From positions 1 to 26,386 of the forward strand of contig CALCVP010000054.1 in NCBI GenBank assembly GCA_937907705.1: DNA of 26,386 nucleotides, in the 5' to 3' direction. Made by a program: the position numbers and the translations under genes. The notes under the pieces are model-generated. The model did no database searches and was not told where the DNA came from. It saw only the letters and a program-made list of their open reading frames with translations. This DNA is from an uncultured Prevotella sp. (GTDB lineage: Bacteria > Bacteroidota > Bacteroidia > Bacteroidales > Bacteroidaceae). The number at the start of each line of letters is the position of its first letter. The first letter of the stretch is position 1. Of the stretch, positions 6,731 to 14,172 are shown piece by piece.

Positions 6731-8680
6731 ATGAAACTCTCACAACTTTCATTAGCTTTATTACTAATGAGCATTACCTCCGCAAGCCTCAATGCACAGC
6801 GCCATCTTGAGGTACAAACTAAAAACATGAAATCTACCATACAACCTACTATGTATGGAATTTTCTTCGAAGACATCAATTTTGGAGCTGATGGTGGCTT
6901 ATACGCAGAACTGATAGAAAACCGTAGTTTTGAATATCCACAACACCTCATGGGGTGGAATACTTTTGGCAAAGTGGAAGTTAACGATTATCTGCCAGCC
7001 TTTAGTCGCTGTCCGCACTATGTGACAATTCGGCCATCTGGACATAAGGAGAAACGTAGTGGCATAGAAAACCATGGCTACTTTGGTATAGGCATGAAAA
7101 AGGATATGGACTATAACTTCAGTATGTATGCACGTCTTAATGATTTACAAAGCAAAGAAAAAACCACTCTACGCATAGAACTGATAGATAACCACAATAA
7201 TGTCATGGTTAAAAAAACAGTCAGCATCAGTAATAATAAATGGTGTAAAGTAACAACATCTTTGCGTGCTACCAAAACTGTAAGTAATGGCTTCTTACGC
7301 ATATTTCATGAATCTGGCGATGCCGTAGACCTCGATCACATCTCACTTTTTCCGGAAGACAATTGGCACGGATTAAGAGCTGATCTCGTAAAAGACTTAG
7401 AAGATTTGCATCCTGGTATATTCCGCTTTCCTGGTGGATGTATTGTAGAAGGCACAGATTTGGCTACACGCTATCAATGGAAAAATACTATTGGTCCTGT
7501 AGAGAATCGACCTATCAATGAGAACCGCTGGAACTACACTTTTCCAAACAGAATGTATCCTAACTATTATCAGTCATACGGATTAGGATTCTATGAATTT
7601 TTCTTATTGTCTGAAAAAATTGGGGCAGAGCCATTACCTGTGCTCTCCGTTGGTTTAGCTTGCCAATATCAAAATAGCGACAATGATTCCAACGCTCATG
7701 TGGCAACCAAAGATATTCAGCCTTATATAGATGATGCATTAGACCTTATAGAATTCTGCAATGGCGACACAACTACCACATGGGGAAAAATACGCGCACA
7801 AATGGGGCATCCTAAACCTTTTAACTTAAAACAAATAGGCATAGGCAACGAGCAATGGGGCGAAATGTACACACAACGTTTAGAACCCTTTATTAAACAA
7901 ATACGCAAGCGATATCCGAATATCAAGATTTGTGGATCATCTGGTCCATCAGCAGATGGTAAAGACTTTGATTATGGCTGGCAGCAAATGCGTAGATTAA
8001 AGGTGGATTTGGTAGACGAGCACTACTACAAATCCCCCAAATGGTTTTTAGAAAATGCCTCACGGTACGACAAATACCCAAGAAAGGGTCCAAAAGTATT
8101 TGCTGGAGAATATGCTGCACATGGTCAAGGACAGCACAACAATTGGGAAACTGCATTGGCAGAAGCTTGTTTTATGACAGGTTTAGAGCGCAATGCTGAT
8201 GTTGTATGGCAAGCTACTTATGCCCCACTCTTTGCCCATGTAGACGGTTGGCAATGGAAGCCAGATCTAATTTGGTACAACAACTTGGAAAGTGTACGTA
8301 CACCAAACTGGTATGTACAGATGCTCTATGCTACCTATAAAGGATCTAATGTATTGCAACTAACCGAAAATGGACAGGTCGTAGCAGGCAATGAAGGACT
8401 CTATGCCTCTGCTGTATACGACAAAGAAAAGCACTCGTATATTGTAAAAGTAGGTAATGCTGCTGATAAGCCTCAACAAGTAGAAATAAACATGAAAGAC
8501 GCAAAGGCACTCAAAAACAGTAAGGTAATACTATTAACAGCTAACACTACTGATGCAGAAAATACACTTGAAAATCCGCAGGTCATAGTACCTATTGAAA
8601 AGAACATAAATTTGCGAAACAATACTATACACGCTGAACTGCCTGCTAAATCTTTTGCTGTATACATTTGCCAACAGTAA
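6731..8680 (+). CDS. Secreted alpha-L-arabinofuranosidase, GH51
   Basis: A 649-residue exported enzyme expected to release terminal L-arabinofuranosyl groups from arabinan or arabinoxylan. A signal peptide (residues 1-22, LALLLMSITSASLNA before Gln23) is followed by the GH51 N-terminal block YGIFFEDINFGADGGLYAEL (42-61) and a carbohydrate-binding-like insert around 75-205. The catalytic barrel shows RFPGGCIVEGTDL (232-244), IGIGNEQWGEMY with general acid/base Glu374, and VFAGEYAAHGQG with nucleophile Glu460. The C-terminal beta domain spans about 540-649. Length is normal for the Bacteroidetes periplasmic type. It is flanked by an unusual upstream promoter/terminator pair and a strong terminator, so it is probably monocistronic. 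No SusC/SusD pair lies in the window, so this is not a complete polysaccharide utilisation locus. Confidence 0.93.
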   Translation: MKLSQLSLALLLMSITSASLNAQRHLEVQTKNMKSTIQPTMYGIFFEDINFGADGGLYAELIENRSFEYPQHLMGWNTFGKVEVNDYLPAFSRCPHYVTIRPSGHKEKRSGIENHGYFGIGMKKDMDYNFSMYARLNDLQSKEKTTLRIELIDNHNNVMVKKTVSISNNKWCKVTTSLRATKTVSNGFLRIFHESGDAVDLDHISLFPEDNWHGLRADLVKDLEDLHPGIFRFPGGCIVEGTDLATRYQWKNTIGPVENRPINENRWNYTFPNRMYPNYYQSYGLGFYEFFLLSEKIGAEPLPVLSVGLACQYQNSDNDSNAHVATKDIQPYIDDALDLIEFCNGDTTTTWGKIRAQMGHPKPFNLKQIGIGNEQWGEMYTQRLEPFIKQIRKRYPNIKICGSSGPSADGKDFDYGWQQMRRLKVDLVDEHYYKSPKWFLENASRYDKYPRKGPKVFAGEYAAHGQGQHNNWETALAEACFMTGLERNADVVWQATYAPLFAHVDGWQWKPDLIWYNNLESVRTPNWYVQMLYATYKGSNVLQLTENGQVVAGNEGLYASAVYDKEKHSYIVKVGNAADKPQQVEINMKDAKALKNSKVILLTANTTDAENTLENPQVIVPIEKNINLRNNTIHAELPAKSFAVYICQQ

Positions 8681-8691
8681 ATAGTCATTTT

Positions 8692-8736
8692 TTCTGCATA
8701 TATTCAAAGATAATTTGAATATATGCAGAAGCTTTT
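8692..8736 (+). terminator. Terminator after the GH51 gene
   Basis: TTCTGCATATATTCAAA (8692-8708) is perfectly complementary to 8714-8730 around GATAA, giving a 17-bp stem followed by GCTTTT. It lies 12 bases after the stop codon. Confidence 0.85.
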
Positions 8737-9108
8737 CGCTAAATAGATTAATACATATTTATCAGATATGTAGATTATTAAAGTAAAGTAACAATATAGA
8801 ACTTTTTATTTTTCACTCTACTTTTTCTCCATACACATTATGCATAGTTTATATGCAGCATATAGTTTATATGCAGCATAACAGAACTATACTTTTATCA
8901 TTCATATCCAAACATATCATCATTAACAAAGCTTCTAAAAATACGCAATAATGCTAATACCCTTTAAAGGGTTACAAAGAAACTGAAAAAATAATCTATA
9001 TCTTTAAATATTTCATACTTTTGCAAATAGCTTTTTAACCATTAGCAATCATGCAGCAAAACACGAATTACGCTAATGTACATAACTGGAAATATAAAAT
9101 ATATCATT
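8737..9108. other. AT-rich intergenic region upstream of the esterase
   Basis: It holds a tandem 18-bp repeat (8844-8879) and a -7-like TACTTTTG at 9016-9023, which would start transcription about 80 bases before the esterase ATG. No clear -33 element is seen. Nothing else is supported. Confidence 0.5.
8844..8879 (+). repeat. Tandem 18-bp direct repeat
   Basis: ATAGTTTATATGCAGCAT occurs twice back to back (8844-8861 and 8862-8879) without mismatch, about 140 bases upstream of the esterase -7 element. Confidence 0.9.
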
Positions 9109-9954
9109 ATGAAGAAATTATTTTTCTTGTTTCTCTCCATTTTCATCTTCACATCATCTTCTATACGAGCCTACGATTTTTTAAGAGCCGTAAAAAATGC
9201 AATCCCCAACGGTTACAACTTTTGGGTATATACGCCTACTGATTATTTTTACACACAAGAACAAACACCTGTTATCATATTTTTGCATGGTGCCAGCCTT
9301 TGTGGTAATAACTTGGATAAAGTAAGAAGATACGGTCCTTTAGACGCCATTGTAAAAGGCCGCGATATCGATGCCCTTACTATTGTACCTCAAAATCCAG
9401 GTGGTGCATGGAGTCCTAAGAAAATTATAGATATGCTCAATTGGGTAAAAGCTAACTATTCATGCGACACAACTCGTGTGTATGTGTTAGGAATGAGCTT
9501 AGGAGGCTATGGTACAATGGATGTGTGTGGTACTTATCCAGATAAGATAGCCGCAGGAATGGCTATCTGCGGTGGCACATCACTAAAAGATGTAAGTGGA
9601 TTAGGAAAATTGCCGTTTTGGATTATCCATGGTACCGCAGACCGTGCAGTACCTATCAAGCAATCAAAAATTGTGGTTCAGCAACTACAAGATACTGGCA
9701 ATGATAGCCGATTGTTATATAATTGGCTGCCAGGTGTCAATCATGGTGCCCCTGCACGTATCTTTTACATGAAAAAAACATATGAGTGGCTTTTCTCTCA
9801 TAGCCTTACAGACAAGAACAGACCTGTTAACAAGAATTTCGACATCTGTAGAGATGACCTTAGAAATGCTTATAACGATACAAGAAAGAATGCTGCTGCA
9901 CCAGAATTGATAGATGGTCCAAGCATTATCAAAGAGGAAGGCAACGAATACTAA
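9109..9954 (+). CDS. Secreted alpha/beta-hydrolase esterase (feruloyl/acetyl esterase-like)
   Basis: A 281-residue exported serine hydrolase. The start at 9109 gives a proper signal peptide (MKKLFFLFLSIFIFTSSSIRA), so the in-frame ATG at 9076 was not used. Motifs: oxyanion region IIFLHGAS at 56-63, nucleophile elbow GMSLGG with Ser130, acid HGTADRAVP with Asp178, and base NHGAP with His212, in the order expected of the fold. The PVIIFLHG...TIVPQNPGG pattern resembles predicted phospholipase/esterase proteins of carbohydrate-esterase-1-like type. Next to an arabinofuranosidase it could remove ester groups, such as ferulate or acetate, from arabinoxylan; that substrate is inference from context. 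The C-terminal tail (about 235-281) is polar and has no recognised domain. Promoter and terminator are its own. Confidence 0.85.
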   Translation: MKKLFFLFLSIFIFTSSSIRAYDFLRAVKNAIPNGYNFWVYTPTDYFYTQEQTPVIIFLHGASLCGNNLDKVRRYGPLDAIVKGRDIDALTIVPQNPGGAWSPKKIIDMLNWVKANYSCDTTRVYVLGMSLGGYGTMDVCGTYPDKIAAGMAICGGTSLKDVSGLGKLPFWIIHGTADRAVPIKQSKIVVQQLQDTGNDSRLLYNWLPGVNHGAPARIFYMKKTYEWLFSHSLTDKNRPVNKNFDICRDDLRNAYNDTRKNAAAPELIDGPSIIKEEGNEY

Positions 9955-9994
9955 TTAACTATATGCCTTACACAAATAACAAATAACAATAAAA

Positions 9995-10024
9995 GCAGTC
10001 CTGATTGGGCTGCCTTTATTTTTT
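9995..10024 (+). terminator. Terminator after the esterase gene
   Basis: GCAGTCC (9995-10001) pairs with GGGCTGC (10007-10013) through one G-T wobble, followed by a T-rich tract to 10024. It lies 40 bases after the stop. Confidence 0.8.
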
Positions 10025-10041
10025 CTGAACAGCAAACAAAC

Positions 10042-10073
10042 GGCATTAGAATGGCGTTAGAATGCCATTCTAA
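10042..10073. repeat. Composite direct/inverted repeat hairpin
   Basis: Two 11-bp direct copies, GGCATTAGAAT (10042-10052) and GGCGTTAGAAT (10053-10063), are followed by an inverted copy. TTAGAATGGC (10046-10055) pairs perfectly with 10064-10073. It lies between two convergent genes, and neither strand has a T-run beside it. Confidence 0.75.
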
Positions 10074-10167
10074 CACGATGTAAAAAGAATGTTGGATGAG
10101 CCTTATTCCGGTATTTATATTCCGGCATCCCATAATACACATCAATAGCACTTACTTTTTTAGAACT

Positions 10168-10680
10168 TTACTTTTTAGGGACGAATGATTCAAAAGTCAA
10201 ATCATCAAAATAAACTCTTATTTCTGTAATTTGACGCTGAGGGCGCTCTACAAACTTCATTTCAGAACAATATCCAGCATGATTATCCGAAATAGGAGTA
10301 TGACCAATTGCAGGTTTGGCTTCATCAGCTTCAGCCCCATTAATTTGATGATTTGTAGAATCGTCCAAACTCCCGTTTAATATCATAGTATTTGACATTT
10401 GCCCTGTATCATCACTTGAAGAATCAGCATCCAGCGACTGTTGTTCCGTTAACCTTTTTTTACTTTCAAACATTTCACCTTGACCAAACATAAGCCAATT
10501 AATACTCAAGTCTGGCATACTGTTCTTAATAGCCTCCACTGTATTCAAAGTGGGTTTTGTTCTATCCTTAAATATCCCATTCAAAGCCGCAGGAGACAAT
10601 CCGATAAACTTGGCAAAATTTTGTTGTGTCATTTGTTTTATCTCCATTAATTGGCGTATTCTATCTTTTATTTCAGTCAT
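10168..10680 (-). CDS. XRE-family helix-turn-helix regulator
   Basis: A 170-residue DNA-binding protein. The N-terminal 65 residues form a Cro/C1-type domain: RIRQLMEIKQMTQQNFAKFI, then LSPAALNGIFKDRTKPTLNT as the helix-turn-helix, ending with NWLMFGQGEMF, which is typical of this group. Residues 70-140 are Ser/Asp-rich and look disordered. The C-terminus ends in a conserved short strand motif (QITEIRVYFDDLTFESFVPKK). Bacteroidetes genomes carry several such proteins, but their targets are mostly unknown to me. It is a single gene with a well-formed promoter at 10724-10755. A pair of direct repeats spanning that promoter suggests autoregulation. Confidence 0.85.
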   Translation of the reverse strand: MTEIKDRIRQLMEIKQMTQQNFAKFIGLSPAALNGIFKDRTKPTLNTVEAIKNSMPDLSINWLMFGQGEMFESKKRLTEQQSLDADSSSDDTGQMSNTMILNGSLDDSTNHQINGAEADEAKPAIGHTPISDNHAGYCSEMKFVERPQRQITEIRVYFDDLTFESFVPKK

Positions 10681-10723
10681 AATCTATCCTATTACACACA
10701 AAATGTGATTTATTATCATTTTA

Positions 10724-10755
10724 CAAAGATAAATCAATAAATTTAAATATGCAAA
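10724..10755 (-). promoter_or_regulatory. Promoter of the XRE regulator, with overlapping direct repeats
   Basis: On the minus strand TTTG (10755-10752) and TATCTTTG (10731-10724) are 20 nt apart, a near-perfect Bacteroidetes promoter 44 bases before the ATG. The plus-strand word ATCAATAAATT occurs at 10733-10743 and 10761-10771, flanking and overlapping the -33 element, and is a plausible operator pair. Confidence 0.65.
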
Positions 10756-10775
10756 TATTTATCAATAAATTAAAT

Positions 10776-11350
10776 GTTTATATATTTAAATTTATATTCG
10801 CATACATAATATTACATACCTATAACAACCATAATAAGATAGACATGTAATTTACAGTCTTGGCATATACATCATTATCAACATATAAACATAACATTTA
10901 GCATAAATAGGCATATATCTTATTCTTAGATACATATATCTATGTATATTGATACAAATTAATATCATTATGCACAATATCCATTGTATTAGCCCGTAAA
11001 AGTTAATTTATACATTTATATATTCATCATAATACATTAATATTTAGACACTTATCAGAAGTGTAATGTTATTGTATGCATATACATACAGATATGTATA
11101 TACGAAATTTTATATATGTATATACAAATATAAATATGTATAATTGCTAAATACTTCATAACGAATATTTGTATTCAATTTATGTTTTTATATATCTTGT
11201 ATGATTTACATTTGTAAAATACATAGATATAAATGCAAACAAATGCTAAGTGTAAATTATTGGTTCTTAAAAAATGCTGTTTTCTTCATTTTTTAATTAT
11301 TTCAATCCCCTATATCTTTCGCTTCAAAAAAGCTTGATTATTTGCATGAA
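10776..11350. other. Extremely AT-rich intergenic tract
   Basis: Almost 600 bases dominated by A and T with no believable gene. It contains repeated ATATGTATATAC words (11093-11104, 11116-11127, and a partial copy near 11134-11141) and several imperfect palindromes of TATA/ATGT type. I found no cluster of DnaA-box-like sequences and no tRNA. Confidence 0.5.
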
Positions 11351-11390
11351 AAATGGGGTAAAAGTATTGTTAATCAATACTTTTACCCCA
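11351..11390 (-). terminator. Second hairpin terminator downstream of holA
   Basis: TGGGGTAAAAGTATTG (11354-11369) pairs perfectly with 11375-11390 (16 bp, 5-nt loop). On the minus strand it is followed by TTTTT, so it terminates leftward transcription. It lies about 70 bases beyond a first holA terminator. Confidence 0.75.
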
Positions 11391-11456
11391 AAAAACGGTG
11401 TCATAGAAAAACAAGCAAATAGAGAAAAACAAGCCCTAAAACAAAAATATGAGCAG

Positions 11457-11511
11457 TAAAAAATACGCAAACAAGCACTTCATTCAATAGAAAGAAGTCT
11501 TATTTGCGTAT
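11457..11511 (-). terminator. Terminator immediately after holA
   Basis: ATACGCAAA (11463-11471) pairs with TTTGCGTAT (11503-11511), with a further inner stem (ACTTC/GAAGT). On the minus strand it is followed by TTTTTT (to 11457). It starts 16 bases after the holA stop. Confidence 0.75.
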
Positions 11512-11526
11512 AAAAATATGTTAATT

Positions 11527-12555
11527 TTAATGTAGAATGAAGAAAACCAATTCCCTTAACAATTCGCCTATTGGTGTGCTTGGATTGTTAATGCCTTTAC
11601 TCTTTGTATCTATTTCTCTTATCTTGGAAATAATCTGCATCACCTTAACAGGTGCATAATTGCGCATACCTGTCAAATACTCATGGGCGGCCCACCCTGC
11701 CCTCAAATCAAGCCATTTGGCTACCGTATCATCTGTACGGGGTTGAGGTGCATAATAAGCTATCAACAAATTCTGAAAATAAGAAAACAGCACAGGCACT
11801 AACGAAAAAGCACTGACCTGCTTAGGGTTCGTATTGAAATAATCAAGAATGGTATTTGCTTTCTTAACGTCTTTATTGACTATAGCACGTCTCATTTCAT
11901 AAGGATTAAAGTCCTTGCTGACTCCTATTTGCTGCTCTACAAGTTCTGGAACAATACGCCTGTCATTTTGAGAGAGAGAAAGCAACAGTTTGTCCAACTC
12001 TCCCGTAAGCCTGTTCAAGTCTGCACCTATATAGTCTGCTATCATCTGTGCGGCTTTATTATCGATGTCAGCCTGCCCGTTTCTTTTTAAATAAAGTGCT
12101 ATAAAAGCCGGCAATTCCGACTCACGCATCTTCTTGCTTTCAAACACGATACCGACAGAAGCAATCTTGCCTGTTATTTTTTTCCGCTTATCTATTGTAC
12201 CGTTTTTATAGCACAAAACCAAAATGGTAGTAGGCACAGGGTGCTCTACATATTTCTCAATCTTATCCCAATTCTTTATATTCTGTGCTTCCTTTACTAT
12301 AATTACTTGCTTGTCTGACATAACAGGAAAACGCCTTGCCATATCTGAAATCTGGCTTGACGTTACATCCGATCCAAACACTATGGTTTGGTTAAAGTCC
12401 TGTTGTTCTTCTGACAAAGCATGATCAGCAATATAATCGGATATTTTATCTATATAATAAGGTTCTTCGCCCATTAGCAAATAAACAGGCTTATAACTGT
12501 TCATGCGCAAATCGCGCATAATATTTTCAAACGTTACTACTTTCTTTTCTGCCAT
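11527..12555 (-). CDS. holA: DNA polymerase III delta subunit
   Basis: A 342-residue clamp-loader subunit that opens the beta sliding clamp during replication. Visible features: the N-terminal AAA+-like fold with PVYLLMGEEPYYIDKISDYI (23-42, the usual delta start), FPVMSDKQVIIVKEAQ (residues 76-91), LVLCYKNGTIDKRKKITGKI (residues 112-131), and then the middle and C-terminal helical domains with IGADLNRLTGELDKLLL and an FNPYEMRRAIVNKD segment. Length fits the family. It begins 26 bases after the stop of the HU-winged-helix gene on the same strand with no visible promoter between, so the two may be co-transcribed. Two hairpin terminators follow. Confidence 0.93.
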   Translation of the reverse strand: MAEKKVVTFENIMRDLRMNSYKPVYLLMGEEPYYIDKISDYIADHALSEEQQDFNQTIVFGSDVTSSQISDMARRFPVMSDKQVIIVKEAQNIKNWDKIEKYVEHPVPTTILVLCYKNGTIDKRKKITGKIASVGIVFESKKMRESELPAFIALYLKRNGQADIDNKAAQMIADYIGADLNRLTGELDKLLLSLSQNDRRIVPELVEQQIGVSKDFNPYEMRRAIVNKDVKKANTILDYFNTNPKQVSAFSLVPVLFSYFQNLLIAYYAPQPRTDDTVAKWLDLRAGWAAHEYLTGMRNYAPVKVMQIISKIREIDTKSKGINNPSTPIGELLRELVFFILH

Positions 12556-12581
12556 ATTGCGTTTAATCTCTATTTCTCTAC

Positions 12582-13193
12582 CTACTCATAGACTTTATTC
12601 AGAAAATACACAGGGGAGTTTCTTGCCCCTTCTTTCTTCAATATTCCCATCTCCGTAAAATGTTTCAGGCATTTCAGCGCAGTAGTTTGCCTCAGTCCTA
12701 ACTCCTGCTCCAAATCTCGTCTTGTAATGCAGTTGTTTACCGAGAGGTATCCTTTTATCCTCTCCAACAGCTGCTGTTCTGTATATTGCCGCGACTTTGA
12801 CGAGAACTGGGCACGTTCAAACCGTGCATTACACTTCACCTCATTAAGAAGCTCTGCATCCGGACGGAACTTGATGTTGCGCACACTTATATAGTCGCCA
12901 CGCACTTTGTCCATCGGCTTGTCGCTTGGCATATCAAGGTCCACAGCCAAAGAGAAGTAGCCTATTTCAGGTATATGAAAGCGGTTGCCATGCGAAAGCG
13001 CATGTATCATGCAGTCGCGCAAAGTCATAAGCGTAGCCTGCACATCGCCTTTCGTCAGAGAGCAGTTGTCTTGAATGTGTGTTTCCAACTGTCTGTCCGT
13101 TAGAGGCGGTTGTTCAAATATCCGCACAAACTCCTGTTCCTTGCCTGTTCCTTTTGAGTTCTTTATCGAGTGTATTTCATATTTAATGCTCAT
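12582..13193 (-). CDS. HU-domain protein fused to a C-terminal winged helix (HU-HIG type)
   Basis: A 203-residue protein from the ATG at 13193. Residues about 1-125 form an HU/IHF-like DNA-binding domain of the Bacteroidetes-specific kind: an N-terminal KYEIHSIKNSKGTGKEQEF strand, TLMTLRDCMIHALSHGNRFHIPEIGYFSL, and VRNIKFRPDAELLNEV. Residues about 130-203 read as a winged helix: YTEQQLLERIKGYLSVNNCI, TRRDLEQELGLRQTTALKCL, ILKKEGARNSPVYFLN. This matches the described architecture of HU fused to a wHTH. It probably binds DNA as an architectural or regulatory factor. The in-frame TTG at 13217 is rejected because it lies inside the -7 element TATCTTTG (13215-13222). The gene lies between the lipoprotein and holA. 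Confidence 0.8.
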   Translation of the reverse strand: MSIKYEIHSIKNSKGTGKEQEFVRIFEQPPLTDRQLETHIQDNCSLTKGDVQATLMTLRDCMIHALSHGNRFHIPEIGYFSLAVDLDMPSDKPMDKVRGDYISVRNIKFRPDAELLNEVKCNARFERAQFSSKSRQYTEQQLLERIKGYLSVNNCITRRDLEQELGLRQTTALKCLKHFTEMGILKKEGARNSPVYFLNKVYE

Positions 13194-13214
13194 TTTTCTT
13201 TTAGATTTAGGATT

Positions 13215-13233
13215 CAAAGATAAAGCAAAGATA
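13215..13233 (-). promoter_or_regulatory. Tandem -7 elements of the HU-winged-helix gene
   Basis: On the minus strand TATCTTTG occurs twice (13233-13226 and 13222-13215), 11 bases apart, placing transcription start close to the ATG at 13193. Good -33 elements are not evident. Confidence 0.45.
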
Positions 13234-13557
13234 GTAAATAATTGTCATATATGGAAATATATGGCAAGGCAAAGATGAATGAGAGGCTTCTTTCTAATAT
13301 TTGTCTTACTTTGTATCTGCCTGCTTGTTCCGCCAATCAAGCCCGCCAGTCGTGCCAAACGCCTCCTTTATTGGCTCATTTCGTTCGATACGAATGTTCA
13401 TAACGAACGATACGCGCTTTCATATTGAACGAAATGAAAGCGCGTATCGAACGGTGTGAGAGAACAAAGCAGCCCTTTAGCATGACTTGTCGGCAGCATC
13501 AGAAGAACAAAATGCCTGAGCTGTGGCAACAATCCCATGCCATGACAAACATCCAAA
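13234..13557. other. Intergenic region with a palindromic repeat cluster
   Basis: About 325 bases between the HU-winged-helix promoter and the end of the lipoprotein gene. Apart from the palindromic cluster at 13381-13449 I see no gene or RNA. Confidence 0.5.
13381..13449. repeat. Cluster of inverted repeats around GTTCGATACG words
   Basis: A perfect 16-bp stem pairs CGATACGCGCTTTCAT (13408-13423) with 13434-13449 around a 10-nt loop. A second, smaller inverted repeat (TCGTTC 13381-13386 with GAACGA 13405-13410) shares bases with it. GTTCGATACG and GAACGATACG words recur. No T-tract follows on either strand, so it is not a standard terminator. Confidence 0.8.
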
Positions 13558-14019
13558 CTACTTTTTCTTCTTCAGCACATAAAACTTTGCAGTTTCTCCT
13601 TCTGGCTCATTGCCCAACGAGTCTGTAAGAACAATACAGTCTGCACCCTTTACCTTGTAGAAGGTACGCTCGCCGCTTGACGGGCGCACAAGCATTAAAA
13701 TATTGCCATCCTGTACTTTGAATACTCCACTTGCCTCATCATGTCCATCTTTCTGACCCACACAGTCTTGCCGCAATTGGTAGGTGCTGTCTGCCTTGAT
13801 AGTGAGAAGTGTCTTTATTCCGGGACCATCAGCAGCGGGGAATGTTCCCTCGTAAGTTCCGGCAACAGAGGTCAGGTCAATGTTGCCATTCACCTGAGCC
13901 GTAGTATCCACAACATTTGCAGAATCATTGTCTGCAACATTCTCGGCAGTTTTCTTGTCTGTACAAGAGACCATCAATGCAATGGCTGCAACTGCCCAAA
14001 TCATCCAATTCCTTTTCAT
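13558..14019 (-). CDS. NlpE-like copper-resistance/envelope-stress lipoprotein
   Basis: A 153-residue lipoprotein. The signal peptide MKRNWMIWAVAAIALMVSC ends in a lipobox with lipidated Cys19, followed by a polar linker (20-48) and a small beta-barrel domain (about 50-153): VAGTYEGTFPAADGPGIKT, TLLTIKADSTYQLRQDCV, and GNILMLVRPSSGERTFYKV. The TYEGTFPAADGPGIKTLLTI pattern is characteristic of the NlpE N-terminal family. The CxxC found in Escherichia coli NlpE is not present. Its role is probably outer-membrane sensing or metal handling, but for this family in Bacteroidetes that is inference. It lies downstream of res on the same strand, separated by a nested hairpin (14043-14083). Confidence 0.82.
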   Translation of the reverse strand: MKRNWMIWAVAAIALMVSCTDKKTAENVADNDSANVVDTTAQVNGNIDLTSVAGTYEGTFPAADGPGIKTLLTIKADSTYQLRQDCVGQKDGHDEASGVFKVQDGNILMLVRPSSGERTFYKVKGADCIVLTDSLGNEPEGETAKFYVLKKKK

Positions 14020-14042
14020 ATTCCTTCGTGTTAATTACAAAC

Positions 14043-14083
14043 TTACAGCCGTGTAGCGGCATCTGCCTACTACACGGCTGTAA
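14043..14083 (-). terminator. Nested hairpin between res and the lipoprotein gene
   Basis: TTACAGCCGTGTAG (14043-14056) pairs perfectly with 14070-14083 (14 bp). The loop itself contains GGCA/TGCC pairing. It lies 90 bases after the res stop and 24 bases before the lipoprotein ATG. No strong T-run follows on the minus strand (GTTTGTAATT), so it may end the restriction operon or act as a 5'-leader hairpin of the lipoprotein mRNA. Confidence 0.55.
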
Positions 14084-14172
14084 AAGTATATAAAATTTTT
14101 AGAAATGATAAAGATTACAAGATAAATCAGTGAAAAACTAATGCAAAAACAGATATATCAACCTATACATCT

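Noticed and set aside
10681..11350. Replication origin in the AT-rich tract
   Set aside because: No cluster of DnaA-box-like sequences and no dnaA or origin-linked gene nearby; AT-richness alone is not enough.
11354..11390. TTTTACCCC palindrome considered as a second IS end, because it resembles the ACCCC ends at 118 and 1096
   Set aside because: Only the ACCCC word is shared; the rest forms a perfect 16-bp hairpin with a T-run and works better as a terminator.
11274..11459. Plus-strand open frame of 61 residues
   Set aside because: It runs straight through a perfect terminator hairpin for the opposite strand and has no promoter or family resemblance.
13194..13217. Earlier in-frame TTG start for the HU-winged-helix gene
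   Set aside because: It falls inside the -7 element TATCTTTG, so it would not be transcribed.
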